Shown: in pieces, positions 18,220-27,756 of the stretch
How positions within the stretch are numbered: position 1 is the first letter of the stretch
Layout: every line of letters begins with the position of its first letter
Assembly (NCBI GenBank): GCA_947501845.1
Contig: CANMXP010000010.1
Location: 118,807 to 182,806 of the forward strand
Direction of reading: 5' to 3'
DNA: 64,000 nucleotides
From: an uncultured Flavobacteriaceae bacterium
GTDB taxonomy: Bacteria; Bacteroidota; Bacteroidia; Flavobacteriales; Flavobacteriaceae
The notes under the pieces: model-generated
The model's database searches: none
What the model was told of the DNA's origin: nothing
The model's input: only the letters and a program-made list of their open reading frames with translations
Program-made: the position numbers and the translations under genes

Positions 18220-19131
18220 ATGCTTCAAGTAAAAAACATATCGTTCCGTTATAAAAAACAAACTGTTTTAAAAGACATCAGTTTTGATGTTAAACCAGGA
18301 GAACACCTTTCCATTATTGGCGAAAGTGGTTCTGGAAAAAGCACACTTTTAAAGTTACTTTACGGCACTTACGATTTAAACGAAGGGCATGTTTTTTGGA
18401 AAGGAGAAGAAATTTTAGGCCCCAAACATAACCTCATTATTGGTCCAGAATTCATGAAGTACGTGGCTCAGGAATTCGACTTAATGCCCTTTACCACCGT
18501 AGCCGAAAACATTGGTACTTTCTTATCTAATTTCTACCCCGAAGAAAAACAAGAACGCATCAATGAGTTATTAGGTGTTGTTGAATTAAAGCCTTTTGCA
18601 AAAACAAAAGTCAAAGAATTAAGTGGCGGACAAAAACAACGTGTTGCTTTAGCCAAGGCCATTGCAAGACAACCTGAAATAATTTTACTGGACGAGCCTT
18701 TTAGTCATATTGACAACTTTAAAAAGCAGTCTTTACGCAGAAGCTTGTTCAAGTACTTAAAAGAAAAAAACATTAGCTGCATTGTTGCCACACACGACAA
18801 AGATGATGTCTTATCTTTTTCAGATAATATGATTGTATTGCACAACACTAAAATTATAGCCAATAATACACCCGAACACTTATACAACAATCCAAAAAAT
18901 AAGTTGATAGCATCTTTCTTTGGAGAATTTAATGAGATAAACAACGAATTTGTATATGCTAATCAATTGAAAGTGGTAGATCATTCCAATTTAAAAGCCA
19001 TAGTGAAGCAATCTTACTACAAAGGATATTTTTATTTAATTGAAGCCGATTTAAATGGTGAAACTATATTTTTCGAGTATGATACCCAGCTTGAAAAGGA
19101 AAAAATTATCTTTTTAAATCAAGTTTTATAA
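18220..19131 (+). CDS. ABC transporter ATP-binding protein
   Basis: 303 residues. Walker A GESGSGKST is near residues 37-45, the signature LSGGQKQR is in mid-domain, followed by Walker B IILLDEPFSHID and the H-loop His in ATHDKDDV. After the ATPase domain (about 1-215) there is an extra 85-residue C-terminal part resembling a regulatory or TOBE-like region, as in polyamine/iron or sulfate importers. No permease gene lies nearby, so the substrate is unknown. A TATTTTTG box (18196-18203) just upstream may be its -7 element. Confidence 0.88.
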   Translation: MLQVKNISFRYKKQTVLKDISFDVKPGEHLSIIGESGSGKSTLLKLLYGTYDLNEGHVFWKGEEILGPKHNLIIGPEFMKYVAQEFDLMPFTTVAENIGTFLSNFYPEEKQERINELLGVVELKPFAKTKVKELSGGQKQRVALAKAIARQPEIILLDEPFSHIDNFKKQSLRRSLFKYLKEKNISCIVATHDKDDVLSFSDNMIVLHNTKIIANNTPEHLYNNPKNKLIASFFGEFNEINNEFVYANQLKVVDHSNLKAIVKQSYYKGYFYLIEADLNGETIFFEYDTQLEKEKIIFLNQVL

Positions 19132-19137
19132 TTTATA

Positions 19138-19145
19138 TATCTTTG
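19138..19145 (+). promoter_or_regulatory. Possible -7 box upstream of the S24/S26-like gene
   Basis: TATCTTTG, followed by CA, matches TAnnTTTG. It lies 83 bp before the next start codon, leaving a long leader. No -33 TTG is seen at the expected distance. Confidence 0.35.
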
Positions 19146-19228
19146 CACTAGTTCATTGAAACATTCTTTTGAAAAATTTTGAAAGCTATGTAAGACAATA
19201 ATGTTTTACATAACATTTAAAATTAAAT

Positions 19229-19528
19229 ATGATGAATTGGAAAATTCAAAAATTACAAAATGGAGAGACCATTATTTCAAAAGAACCAGGTAATTCTATG
19301 TTGCCGCTGCTAAAGTCTAAACAACCTGTAAAACTTAAACCCATTAGTTGGGAAGATTGCGAAACAGGAGACATTGTTTACTGTAAAGTTAGGGGCAATT
19401 GCTATACACATCTTGTAAAAGGAAAAAATAGCAAACGTGGCTTATTAATTGGAAATAACCACGGCAGAATTAACGGATGGACTAAAAATGTTTATGGAAA
19501 AGTAATAGAAATATTACCAATGTCATAG
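19229..19528 (+). CDS. S24/S26-like protein
   Basis: 99 residues. The GNSMLPLL motif (about 22-29) resembles the Ser-containing G-x-S-M-x-P box of LexA/signal-peptidase-type (S24/S26) domains, and the remaining sequence has beta-rich character (GDIVYCKVRG, GNNHGRINGW). No transmembrane helix or DNA-binding domain is present, so it is a minimal domain and not a LexA repressor. A catalytic Lys cannot be assigned with confidence. It is convergent with the GreA-like gene. Confidence 0.65.
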   Translation: MMNWKIQKLQNGETIISKEPGNSMLPLLKSKQPVKLKPISWEDCETGDIVYCKVRGNCYTHLVKGKNSKRGLLIGNNHGRINGWTKNVYGKVIEILPMS

Positions 19529-19639
19529 ACATTACTTAATATATAAAACAATCACAATATTCTTTTTCGGCATACTGTAAGCCATTTGGTAATTCTATTG
19601 AGGAAAATTCCAAATGCAATACACGTCGTCTATTTATTT

Positions 19640-20104
19640 TTAAATAATCTGATTGATTACAAACTGTTGCTCTCTAAAAACCACCGCTTCACCAACCCGT
19701 TTGCTAATCAACAATTTACCTATTGGCGTATTGGGAGAAATAGCATAAAAACTAACGTCTTCAATAGTGAATTCACCTGCGCTTATAGCAATAAAATAAT
19801 TAGCTTGGGAAGTGAAGACAACACTCCCTAAACCTATTATTTTTAATGTTTTGGAAACATCAATTCTAGAAAGAGCTTCTTTAGTTTTTTGAATTTCGGC
19901 TAACTGATTCCCTGCTTTTTCACGTTCTAATTGCAGCATAGCACGACCCGTTTCATGCTTATCGCCTGCACTGCTTTTTGTTTCTGAAGTTAATGATATC
20001 TGGATTTCGTTTATCGTGTTCTGTACAGTTTGAAATCGACCATGTATAGCATCTAAACACTTAGCATAAAGTACTTCTTTAATTTTTAAGGGGTTTTCAA
20101 TCAT
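19640..20104 (-). CDS. GreA/GreB-like protein
   Basis: 154 residues. A coiled-coil-like N-terminal half (about 20-90, with ETGRAMLQLEREKAGNQL) is followed by a FKBP-like C-terminal half resembling Gre factors (GSVVFTSQANYF, then SPNTPIGKLLISKRVGEAV). The coil is divergent and lacks an obvious acidic tip pair, so transcript-cleavage activity is uncertain. Relatives are sometimes misnamed 3-oxoacyl-ACP synthase. It overlaps the end of mtgA by 8 bp. Confidence 0.75.
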   Translation of the reverse strand: MIENPLKIKEVLYAKCLDAIHGRFQTVQNTINEIQISLTSETKSSAGDKHETGRAMLQLEREKAGNQLAEIQKTKEALSRIDVSKTLKIIGLGSVVFTSQANYFIAISAGEFTIEDVSFYAISPNTPIGKLLISKRVGEAVVFREQQFVINQII

Positions 20105-20789
20105 TCTTGGTATAATCTAGCTGTCCAAAATAACCCATTTGTTTCACAATCCAAGTTTTTCTGGCTTGAATATAATGTGACGCTGGGCTTGCTTTATAAG
20201 TCCTTGGGTTTGGTAAAATAGAAGCAATAGCTGCCGCTTCTAATTGTGACAACTTACTTGCTGGTTTATTAAACCAATATTGCGATGCCGCTTCTGCTCC
20301 ATAAATACCATGACCCATTTCTATACTGTTTAAGTAAACCTCGATAATTCGTTCTTTAGACCACATCCATTCAATTAAAAAAGTAAAGTAAGCTTCCATT
20401 CCCTTACGAAACCAACTACGTTGAGGCCATAAAAAAACATTTTTTGCTGTTTGCTGACTTATGGTACTAGCTCCCTTTAACTTTTTACCTTTTTTATTAT
20501 TCTTATAGGCTTTTTCAATAGCCTTTATATCGAATCCATTGTGATTTAAAAAGTTTTGATCTTCGCTGCAAATAACTGCCAATTGTAAGTTTTTGGAAAT
20601 AGCATTAATTGAAACCCAATCATGTTTCCATATTGTTTCTTTTTTAACATCCGATTTTTCAAAATATCTTATTACCATAAGTGGTGTTCCTGGAACTGGC
20701 ACCCATTTATATAGAAAAACAAGCGCTATAGACACAACAATAAACCACAGTATAATTTTAAATATGAATTTGAAAAAACGCTTTATCAA
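20097..20789 (-). CDS. mtgA: Monofunctional biosynthetic peptidoglycan transglycosylase
   Basis: 230 residues. One N-terminal transmembrane helix (about 8-27) anchors a periplasmic GT51 domain that polymerises lipid II into glycan strands. Family motifs are intact: SEDQNFLNHNGFD with the catalytic Glu, KGASTISQQTAKN, and ERIIEVYLNSIEMGHGIYG. There is no transpeptidase domain. It is followed by the GreA-like gene with an 8-bp overlap. Confidence 0.95.
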   Translation of the reverse strand: MIKRFFKFIFKIILWFIVVSIALVFLYKWVPVPGTPLMVIRYFEKSDVKKETIWKHDWVSINAISKNLQLAVICSEDQNFLNHNGFDIKAIEKAYKNNKKGKKLKGASTISQQTAKNVFLWPQRSWFRKGMEAYFTFLIEWMWSKERIIEVYLNSIEMGHGIYGAEAASQYWFNKPASKLSQLEAAAIASILPNPRTYKASPASHYIQARKTWIVKQMGYFGQLDYTKND

Positions 20790-20819
20790 TTTAAATATTT
20801 TACTTTTTAAGATTCCTTT

Positions 20820-21935
20820 TTACTCAGAAATTAAATCTGCTAATTCCTTTCCAACCAAACTTCCAATAGCGACACCCATACCTCCCAAACGAACACCACA
20901 AAGCACATGATTGGATACGTGTTTTACAACTGCTTTTTTCTGACTACCTAAGCCCATAATACCACTCCACCTGTGATCAATATCGAAACTGGTTTCTGGC
21001 AAAATAGTTGTTTTCAAAAGCGTTTCCAATTTATTTTGAATCAAATCTGTTTGAGCGAACTCAATTGTTTCTTCTCCTTTAAAATTAAGATGCCTACCAC
21101 CACCAAGTAAAATTCTATCATCAATATTCCTAAAATAATAATAACCTTTATCCAAATGAAATGTGCCTTCTATATGAAGGTTTTTTATAGGCTTAGTAAT
21201 TAACACCTGAGCGCGAGCTGGTTTTACATTTTCATCTAATAATTGCGATGCAAAACCATTGGTGGCAATTAATAATTTATGTGTTGAAAACTCAAATTGG
21301 TTGGTTTTTATCTTCACTGCATTAGCATCTTCTGAAAAACCTTTAACAATAACATTATTAAGAATTTTTATGTTTTTTTTTAAAGCCAATTGTACCAATG
21401 ATACCATCATTTTCCCTGTATCAATTTGTCCTTCAAACCGATTGAAAACATATTGGTTCTTTACATTCTGAAATTTAAAACAATTAGGTTTTATACTAAA
21501 TACATCTTCTTTAAATATCGGCTGCAGTAATTTATTAATATATCCTTTTTTTGAAAGACACTGCTCTAATAAGTCATCCTCTTCAAGAAACAACTCATAC
21601 CCTCCAAGTTCTTGGTAGTTAATTGTTTTGTCCCCTAAAGTTTGACGCAATAGTTGCAAACCTGCAATGCGCTTTTTTACAAGCTCAAAAACGTCTGCTT
21701 CTGTATGTGTTTTTAAATCATCAAGGATTTCACCAAGGCTACCAAAACAAGCAAATCCAGCATTTTTAGTACTTGCCCCTTGAGGTAAAACACCTTTTTC
21801 CAGTATTACGATATTAGCTTTAGGAAAACGTTCCTTTAAACTTAAAGCACAGTTTAAACCAACAATACCACTGCCTACAATAGTAAAATCGATGTTAGTT
21901 AACCAGCTTTTAATTTCCCAATAAGATAAGTCCAT
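20820..21935 (-). CDS. FAD-dependent amino-acid oxidase-like oxidoreductase
   Basis: 371 residues. The dinucleotide-binding motif FTIVGSGIVGLNCAL sits near residues 18-32, followed by ILEKGVLPQGASTKNAGFAC, typical of DAO-family enzymes. A C-terminal FAD-contact segment GVRLGGMGVAIGSLVG closes the fold. These flavoenzymes oxidise amines or amino acids; the substrate is unknown. It is transcribed towards mtgA (30-bp gap) and may share its operon. Confidence 0.88.
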   Translation of the reverse strand: MDLSYWEIKSWLTNIDFTIVGSGIVGLNCALSLKERFPKANIVILEKGVLPQGASTKNAGFACFGSLGEILDDLKTHTEADVFELVKKRIAGLQLLRQTLGDKTINYQELGGYELFLEEDDLLEQCLSKKGYINKLLQPIFKEDVFSIKPNCFKFQNVKNQYVFNRFEGQIDTGKMMVSLVQLALKKNIKILNNVIVKGFSEDANAVKIKTNQFEFSTHKLLIATNGFASQLLDENVKPARAQVLITKPIKNLHIEGTFHLDKGYYYFRNIDDRILLGGGRHLNFKGEETIEFAQTDLIQNKLETLLKTTILPETSFDIDHRWSGIMGLGSQKKAVVKHVSNHVLCGVRLGGMGVAIGSLVGKELADLISE

Positions 21936-22020
21936 GTTACGAAGTTACAGTTTTCGTATTACGTATGGAAGCGCTTTGATGGTGTTCAAGAAAACTTATT
22001 TATATTAAAAAGAAACGCTA

Positions 22021-22050
22021 TAAAAAAACTCCGAAATTGCTTTCGGAGTT
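22021..22050 (-). terminator. Terminator of the fabH-accB-accC operon
   Basis: AACTCCGAAA (22027-22036) pairs with TTTCGGAGTT (22041-22050) around TTGC. On the minus strand the stem is followed by a run of seven T. It lies just after the accC stop. Confidence 0.88.
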
Positions 22051-22057
22051 TCATCAT

Positions 22058-23413
22058 TTATTCTTCTATTTCTTCTTTTTGTATAACAAAGTCTTCCATA
22101 AACTTCGTCGTATAGTTCCCCGCTAAATAATCTGGGTGATCCATAAGCTGTCTGTGGAACGGAATAGTGGTTTTAATACCCTCTATTACAAATTCATCTA
22201 AAGCACGCTTCATTTTATTAATGGCTTCTTCTCTGGTTTGCGCCGTTGTAATTAACTTGGCAATCATAGAATCGTAATTTGGTGGTATCGCATAACCAGC
22301 ATAAACATGTGTATCTAAACGCACACCGTGCCCTCCTGGAGCGTGTAATGTAGTGATGACTCCTGGCGATGGACGAAATCCATTAAACGGATCTTCTGCG
22401 TTAATACGACATTCTATAGAGTGTAATTTAGGCGTATAGTTTTTTCCTGAAATTGGAACTCCTGCGGCTACCAAAATTTGCTCACGGATTAAGTCAAAAT
22501 CTATAACTTGTTCGGTAATAGGATGTTCAACCTGAATACGCGTATTCATTTCCATGAAATAGAAATTACGATGCTTGTCTACAAGAAACTCTACAGTTCC
22601 CGCTCCTTCGTATTTAATATATTCTGCGGCTTTAACTGCGGCTGTTCCCATATCATCACGAAGCTTTTTGGTCATGAAGGGAGAGGGTGTTTCCTCAGTT
22701 AATTTTTGATGACGACGTTGTACTGAACAGTCTCTTTCTGATAAGTGACATGCTTTTCCTCTAGAATCTCCAACAATTTGAATTTCGATATGTCTAGGCT
22801 CTTCAATAAGCTTTTCCATATACATATCGTCATTACCAAATGCTGCCTTACTTTCTTGTCTTGCCGAATCCCAAGCATCTTTTAAATCTTCAGGTTTCCA
22901 TACGGCACGCATCCCTTTTCCACCACCTCCAGCAGATGCTTTTAGCATAACGGGATAGCCCGTTTCTACAGCTATTTTCTCACAATCTTCAAAGGTTTCT
23001 ATAATTCCATCACTTCCAGGAACGCATGGTACGCCAGCAGCTTTCATGGTTGCCTTAGCATTGGCTTTGTCTCCCATTCTATCAATCATCTCAGGCGAAG
23101 CACCAATGAACTTTATACCGTGTTCATCACAAATTTTCGAAAACTTAGCATTTTCAGATAAAAAACCATATCCTGGGTGAATAGCATCAGCATTCGTTAT
23201 TTCTGCTGCTGCAATAACATTAGACATTTTTAGATAGGATTCACTACTTGATGGTGGGCCTATGCAAACAGCTTCATCTGCAAACTTAACGTGTAAACTC
23301 TCTTCATCTGCAGTAGAGTAAACAGCTACCGTTTTTATCCCCATCTCTTTACAGGTTCTAATAACACGTAGTGCTATTTCTCCTCTATTGGCTATTAATA
23401 TTTTTTTGAACAT
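22058..23413 (-). CDS. accC: Acetyl-CoA carboxylase, biotin carboxylase subunit
   Basis: 451 residues. Carboxylates biotin on AccB using ATP and bicarbonate, the first step of fatty acid synthesis. It starts [20 protein letters not shown], has the Gly-rich ATP-grasp loop [12 protein letters not shown] and the catalytic segment [14 protein letters not shown]. Length is normal. It is third in the order fabH-accB-accC, 86 bp after accB with a repeat-like hairpin in the gap, and ends at a terminator. Confidence 0.97.
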   Translation of the reverse strand: MFKKILIANRGEIALRVIRTCKEMGIKTVAVYSTADEESLHVKFADEAVCIGPPSSSESYLKMSNVIAAAEITNADAIHPGYGFLSENAKFSKICDEHGIKFIGASPEMIDRMGDKANAKATMKAAGVPCVPGSDGIIETFEDCEKIAVETGYPVMLKASAGGGGKGMRAVWKPEDLKDAWDSARQESKAAFGNDDMYMEKLIEEPRHIEIQIVGDSRGKACHLSERDCSVQRRHQKLTEETPSPFMTKKLRDDMGTAAVKAAEYIKYEGAGTVEFLVDKHRNFYFMEMNTRIQVEHPITEQVIDFDLIREQILVAAGVPISGKNYTPKLHSIECRINAEDPFNGFRPSPGVITTLHAPGGHGVRLDTHVYAGYAIPPNYDSMIAKLITTAQTREEAINKMKRALDEFVIEGIKTTIPFHRQLMDHPDYLAGNYTTKFMEDFVIQKEEIEE

Positions 23414-23430
23414 AACTTCTTGAATTAAAA

Positions 23431-23496
23431 ATTACAAATTCCAATCGCCAAATTCCAAATATTGGATTTCGAGATTTGTATATTGGAATTTTTAAT
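23431..23496. repeat. Intergenic hairpin between accB and accC
   Basis: AAATTCCAAT (23436-23445) is the exact inverse of ATTGGAATTT (23482-23491), and one mismatch extends the pairing to 14 of 15. The loop contains a further AATTCCAA. It may be a dispersed intergenic repeat and could set the accB/accC transcript ratio; that role is inference. Confidence 0.5.
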
Positions 23497-23499
23497 AGG

Positions 23500-23982
23500 T
23501 TATGAGGGGTCTACCAAAAATAATGGCTGATCAAATTCTACCGGTGAAGAATCATCAACTAATATCTTAACTACCTTTCCTGAAACTTCAGATTCAATTT
23601 CGTTGAAAAGCTTCATTGCTTCAATGATGCATAGCACATCTCCTTCAGCAATAGTTTGTCCAACCTCGACAAATAAAGGTTTATCTGGCGATGGTTTTCT
23701 ATAAAAAGTTCCTATGATTGGTGATTTTATTGTGATGTATTTTGAATCTTCAGTTGTAGCAGCCTCTTTAGCAGGAGTTGCAGCTGCTTCAGTTATAACT
23801 GGTTGTGAAGCAACTGGAGCTGCTTGAGGTATATGAGTTGCTGGAACTTGATGCACAATAGTTGTATCTGATTCTGATCCCGTTTTAATGGTGATTTTAA
23901 TATCGTCCATTTCTAATTTAACCTCACTTGCACCAGACTTGGCAACAAATTTGATTAAGTTTTGAATCTCTTTTATATCCAT
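23500..23982 (-). CDS. accB: Biotin carboxyl carrier protein of acetyl-CoA carboxylase
   Basis: 160 residues. The C-terminal biotinyl domain contains the modification site EAMKL with Lys124. A flexible Ala/Pro/Thr-rich linker (about 45-80) joins it to the N-terminal helix. It carries carboxybiotin between AccC and the transferase. It lies 22 bp downstream of fabH and 86 bp upstream of accC. Confidence 0.97.
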   Translation of the reverse strand: MDIKEIQNLIKFVAKSGASEVKLEMDDIKITIKTGSESDTTIVHQVPATHIPQAAPVASQPVITEAAATPAKEAATTEDSKYITIKSPIIGTFYRKPSPDKPLFVEVGQTIAEGDVLCIIEAMKLFNEIESEVSGKVVKILVDDSSPVEFDQPLFLVDPS

Positions 23983-24004
23983 GATTTTACTAATTAGTTA
24001 ATGG

Positions 24005-25006
24005 TTAGTTTACTGAATTATATGCCCATTTTAAATAAATGGATCCCCAATTAAATCCGCCCCCAAAAGCGGCAAATATTACATTATCGCCTTTTTTAAG
24101 TTTCGATTCATAATCGTTTAAAAGTAAAGGTAATGTCGCTGAAGTTGTATTTCCGTATTTCTCTATATTCATCATTACCTTTTCTTCTTCTAGCTCTATA
24201 CGTTGTGCCGTAGCATCTATAATTCTCTTATTTGCTTGGTGTGCTGCTAACCAAGAAACGTTGTCTTTTGTCAAATTATTTCGTTCTAATATTTTAACGG
24301 TAGCATCGGCCATATTGAAGACTGCATTTTTAAATACTGTTCTTCCTTCTTGATAGGCGTATTGCCCACCTTGTTCCATGGTTTCTTGTGTTAGCGGAAA
24401 TGATGATCCTCCGTAAGTCGCTTGTAGAAATTCCCTGCCAGTACCATCGCTTCTTAAATATTCATCTTGAAGCCCTAAATTTTCCTCATTGGGCTCAAAT
24501 AAAACAGCGCCTGCACCATCTCCAAAAATGATACAAGTTGCCCGGTCTTTATAATTAATAATTGAAGACATTTTATCTGCTCCAATTAACAATACATTTT
24601 TATACCTGCCCGATTCTATATAACTCGCAGCTACAGACATACCAAACAAAAAACTAGAGCATGCCGCGTCCATATCGAACGAAAAGGCATTAATAGCTCC
24701 AATATTAGAGGCTGTATAAGCGGCTGTTGAAGCTGCTTTCATATCTGGTGTCGCTGTTGCAACGATAATAAGTTCTATATCTTTGGGATCAATACCTCTT
24801 TTATCAATAAGGTCTTGAGCTGCTTTAATAGCTAAGTAAGAAGTGCCTTTTCCTTCGTCTTTAAGAATCCTACGTTCTTTAATTCCTGTACGAGAGGTAA
24901 TCCACTCATCATTTGTATCAACCATGGTCTCAAGAATTTGGTTGGTTAATACATATTCTGGCACGTATGCGCCTACAGCTGTAATTGCTGCTGAAATTTT
25001 ACTCAT
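24005..25006 (-). CDS. fabH: 3-oxoacyl-ACP synthase III
   Basis: 333 residues. Starts fatty acid chains by condensing acetyl-CoA (or a branched primer) with malonyl-ACP. The triad is present: Cys116 in DAACSSF, His256 in AAHQANKR and Asn286 in YGNTTSA. Length is normal. It is the first gene before accB and is separated from rpmF by a terminator, so it probably has its own promoter in 25007-25135. Confidence 0.96.
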   Translation of the reverse strand: MSKISAAITAVGAYVPEYVLTNQILETMVDTNDEWITSRTGIKERRILKDEGKGTSYLAIKAAQDLIDKRGIDPKDIELIIVATATPDMKAASTAAYTASNIGAINAFSFDMDAACSSFLFGMSVAASYIESGRYKNVLLIGADKMSSIINYKDRATCIIFGDGAGAVLFEPNEENLGLQDEYLRSDGTGREFLQATYGGSSFPLTQETMEQGGQYAYQEGRTVFKNAVFNMADATVKILERNNLTKDNVSWLAAHQANKRIIDATAQRIELEEEKVMMNIEKYGNTTSATLPLLLNDYESKLKKGDNVIFAAFGGGFNWGSIYLKWAYNSVN

Positions 25007-25135
25007 AACTTTATAGTTAATTCGACCAAAAAATCATTAAAATCAGACAAAAATGTTCAAAATTTGGTGAAAACTACTAAATTTTAGTTTAATAACACAC
25101 AAATAAATTGTTTTTGTCTTTATAAAAAACATCTC

Positions 25136-25166
25136 ATAAAAAAAAACGCTCACATGGGAGCGTTTT
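25136..25166 (-). terminator. Terminator after rpmF
   Basis: AAAACGCTC (25143-25151) pairs with GAGCGTTTT (25158-25166) around a 6-nt loop. On the minus strand the stem is followed by a long T-run, placing it at the end of the pdxA-DUF177-rpmF transcript. Confidence 0.88.
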
Positions 25167-25186
25167 ATTATATGCATGCATACTAT

Positions 25187-25387
25187 TTATGCTATGTTTT
25201 CTACTTCTGAGTTGTCAATTAAAACTTGACCTCTGTAATACAGTTTCCCTTCAAACCAATGAGCTCTATGGTATAAATGAGCTTCACCTGTAGTTGGACA
25301 TGTAGCAATCTGTGGCGCAGTTGCTTTATAATGTGTTCTTCTCTTATCTCTTCTTGTTTTTGAGATTTTTCTTTTAGGATGTGCCAT
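25187..25387 (-). CDS. rpmF: 50S ribosomal protein L32
   Basis: 66 residues, beginning [20 protein letters not shown], the L32 signature. There is a single Cys and no complete zinc ribbon. It lies 9 bp after the DUF177 gene, the usual partnership of L32 with YceD-type proteins. Confidence 0.97.
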   Translation of the reverse strand: MAHPKRKISKTRRDKRRTHYKATAPQIATCPTTGEAHLYHRAHWFEGKLYYRGQVLIDNSEVENIA

Positions 25388-25396
25388 TTTCTATAG

Positions 25397-25933
25397 TTAT
25401 TTATCCGTTAATAGTTTCTTTAATGTATTCCAACGAGGATCTATATCCTCTTTTTCTTTATCTTCTTTAAGCTTAGGGCTTAATTCTTCTAGTTTTTTAA
25501 GTATGTCTGAATTTAAGGTACCATCTTCTACACCTGGGTGTACTCTTTTAGTTGGAACAGCTAGTATTATTAATTCGTAAATGTACTGCTGTATATTAAT
25601 TTCGTAAGTTCCGTGAGGCACTATAAGAATATCAATATGTTCGTCATTATACTCATCTCCAAATTTTACTACTAAATCAAACTCATTTTCTATAGTTTGA
25701 TTATAGGGCTCGTTCGTTAAATCACAATTAACATTAACCCACCCCGAAACTTTAAAATGTAACTCAAGTAATGTTGTCTTTTTTTCCAGCTCAACATTTA
25801 CATGAACATTTACATCATTAAATTCTTCATACTCAAAATGTTCAAAGAACGCTTGTTCTATTTTGTACTCAAAAAGATGTCTTCCTATTTTTAACCCTAC
25901 AAAAGGAATTATAAATGCTTTCAATGACTTCAT
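25397..25933 (-). CDS. DUF177 (YceD-like) protein
   Basis: 178 residues. The central region (NCDLTNEPYNQTIENEFDLVVKF) and the C-terminal acidic part ending DPRWNTLKKLL match DUF177/YceD, a family found next to rpmF and linked to 23S rRNA or ribosome assembly. The usual Cys pair is reduced to a single Cys here. It precedes rpmF by 9 bp, so co-expression is very likely. Confidence 0.88.
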   Translation of the reverse strand: MKSLKAFIIPFVGLKIGRHLFEYKIEQAFFEHFEYEEFNDVNVHVNVELEKKTTLLELHFKVSGWVNVNCDLTNEPYNQTIENEFDLVVKFGDEYNDEHIDILIVPHGTYEINIQQYIYELIILAVPTKRVHPGVEDGTLNSDILKKLEELSPKLKEDKEKEDIDPRWNTLKKLLTDK

Positions 25934-26012
25934 TCTCTCATCTATTTTGAGCCTGCAAATATATGAATTTTTATTTATGCAACATGACTTATAAACATTT
26001 TTTTGTTTATAT

Positions 26013-27053
26013 CTATTTGGCGGCTTTTTTTAGTGGGTTAGAGGTAAGTTCTTCATAATCAAACCTATTCCTATATATCTGCATAGCTGTAAAAACAGCT
26101 TCTTTAAACGAACTCGCATCTGCCTCTCCTTTTCCAGCTATTTCATAGGCAGTACCATGATCTGGTGATGTTCTTACTTTACTTAGACCTGCTGTAAAAT
26201 TAACCCCTTGACCAAAAGATAATGTTTTAAAAGGTATTAAACCTTGATCGTGATAGGTCGCAATAATAGCATCGAAATTTTTATAATTATTTGATCCAAA
26301 AAAGCTATCGGCCGCATAAGGACCGTAAACTAATTTTCCGGCTTCCTTAATTTTTTTAAGAGTTGGCCTTAAAACAACATCATCTTCACTACCAATAACA
26401 CCATTGTCGCCAGTATGTGGATTAATTCCCAAAACGGCAATTTTAGGTTTCCCTATTTTAAAATCTCTTTTAAGGGAATCGTAAACCGTGTTTATTTTTT
26501 CCACGATTAAGTCTTCTGAAATGTGCTCAACAATATCTTTTACAGGTACGTGATCTGTTAACAAGCCTACTCTTAATGATTCGGTTACCATAAACATAAG
26601 GCTTTCCCCATCCAATTGTTGTGCTAAGTAATCGGTATGCCCTGGAAATTTGAAGTCATCAGATTGAATATTATGTTTATTAATTGGTGCTGTGACCAAA
26701 ACATGGACATCATTATTTTTTAATGCTTTTGTTGCCGCTTCTAAAGACTTTATAGCATAGGCACCTATTTTAACATCTTCTTTCCCAAATTCAATCTTAA
26801 CTGGATTGTTCCAACAATTAAACACATTAACTTTCCCTATAGCTATTTGGTCTATATTATTAATGTTATGAAAATTAATTTTAGATTTAAAATGCGTTTT
26901 AAAAAAATTCATGACCTTAGCCGAAGCAAAAATTACTGGTGTACAGAAATCTAAAATTCTTGCATCTTCAAATGTTTTTAAAACAATTTCTCCACCTATA
27001 CCATTTAAATCTCCTATTGATATTCCTACGACTATATTTTCACTTTTCATCAT
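26013..27053 (-). CDS. pdxA: 4-hydroxythreonine-4-phosphate dehydrogenase
   Basis: 346 residues. Oxidises 4-phosphohydroxy-L-threonine in the vitamin B6 pathway. It shows GISIGDLNGIGGEI at the start, the metal-binding GHTDYLAQ, and ATYHDQGLIPFKTLSFGQGVN with a second metal His. Length is normal. It is followed by the DUF177 gene after a 79-bp gap and is divergent from ribE. A minus-strand TAAATTTG at 27100-27107 is a possible -7 box. Confidence 0.96.
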   Translation of the reverse strand: MMKSENIVVGISIGDLNGIGGEIVLKTFEDARILDFCTPVIFASAKVMNFFKTHFKSKINFHNINNIDQIAIGKVNVFNCWNNPVKIEFGKEDVKIGAYAIKSLEAATKALKNNDVHVLVTAPINKHNIQSDDFKFPGHTDYLAQQLDGESLMFMVTESLRVGLLTDHVPVKDIVEHISEDLIVEKINTVYDSLKRDFKIGKPKIAVLGINPHTGDNGVIGSEDDVVLRPTLKKIKEAGKLVYGPYAADSFFGSNNYKNFDAIIATYHDQGLIPFKTLSFGQGVNFTAGLSKVRTSPDHGTAYEIAGKGEADASSFKEAVFTAMQIYRNRFDYEELTSNPLKKAAK

Positions 27054-27128
27054 TAATATAACAACTTTTGTTTGTAATTTTGAATTTCATTTGGCATGGC
27101 AAATTTAACCAAATAAACAGAGAATAAC

Positions 27129-27719
27129 ATGTTTACAGGAATTATTGAAGATATAGGCATTGTTTCTAATTTAAAGGAAGAAAAAGACAACCTACATATA
27201 TCTATTAAAAGCAACATAACAACAGAATTAAAAATTGACCAAAGTGTTGCTCACAATGGGGTATGTTTAACAGTTGTAAATATTAATGGCGATGAATATA
27301 CGGTTACGGCTATTAAAGAAACATTAGATAAAACGAGTCTTAATACTTTAAAAATTGACGACAAAGTGAACTTGGAACGTGCCATGAAACTAGGCGACAG
27401 ACTTGATGGGCACATTGTTCAAGGCCATGTAGATCAAATTGCTACTTGTATTGACATAAAAGAGGCTAATGGCAGTTGGGTATTTACCTTTGCTTACGAT
27501 ACTTCACTTAGTAACATAACTATAGAAAAAGGATCTATAACGATTAACGGCACAAGCCTAACCGTTGTGAATTCAAAAAAAGACAGCTTTAGTGTTGCTA
27601 TAATACCGTACACCTATGAACACACTAATTTTAATACTTTTAAAATAGGTACTGTTGTAAACTTAGAATTTGACGTTTTAGGAAAATATGTTGCTAAACT
27701 GGTAGAATTAAATAAGTAA
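27129..27719 (+). CDS. ribE: Riboflavin synthase alpha chain
   Basis: 196 residues. Converts two 6,7-dimethyl-8-ribityllumazine molecules to riboflavin. It contains two similar barrel domains: MFTGIIEDIG at residue 1 and a second half starting after GHIVQGHVDQIA. HNGVCLTVV is the first lumazine-binding loop and INGTSLTVV its counterpart. No FMN riboswitch was seen in the 75-bp leader. A hairpin terminator follows. Confidence 0.96.
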   Translation: MFTGIIEDIGIVSNLKEEKDNLHISIKSNITTELKIDQSVAHNGVCLTVVNINGDEYTVTAIKETLDKTSLNTLKIDDKVNLERAMKLGDRLDGHIVQGHVDQIATCIDIKEANGSWVFTFAYDTSLSNITIEKGSITINGTSLTVVNSKKDSFSVAIIPYTYEHTNFNTFKIGTVVNLEFDVLGKYVAKLVELNK

Positions 27720-27721
27720 CT

Positions 27722-27756
27722 ATTATTGATCCTTGTTTTTGATCAATAATTTTCTT
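27722..27756 (+). terminator. Terminator of ribE, inside the end of the opposite gene
   Basis: ATTATTGATC (27723-27732) pairs with GATCAATAAT (27741-27750) around a T-rich loop, followed by TTTTC. The stem lies inside the last codons of the convergent PID-CTERM gene, so the same bases encode its basic C-terminus. Confidence 0.75.

Noticed and set aside
19640..20104. 3-oxoacyl-ACP synthase, a name often given to such short proteins
   Set aside because: No thiolase-fold motif or active-site Cys exists; the coil plus FKBP-like half fits a Gre-type protein.
3186..22860. Further CCTTACTT sequences in coding regions (near 3186 and 22848) as regulon members
   Set aside because: They are single half-sites inside genes, without the inverse arm or a -7 box at 17 nt.
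27054..27128. FMN riboswitch before ribE
   Set aside because: The leader is 75 bp, AT-rich and lacks the conserved multi-helix FMN element.
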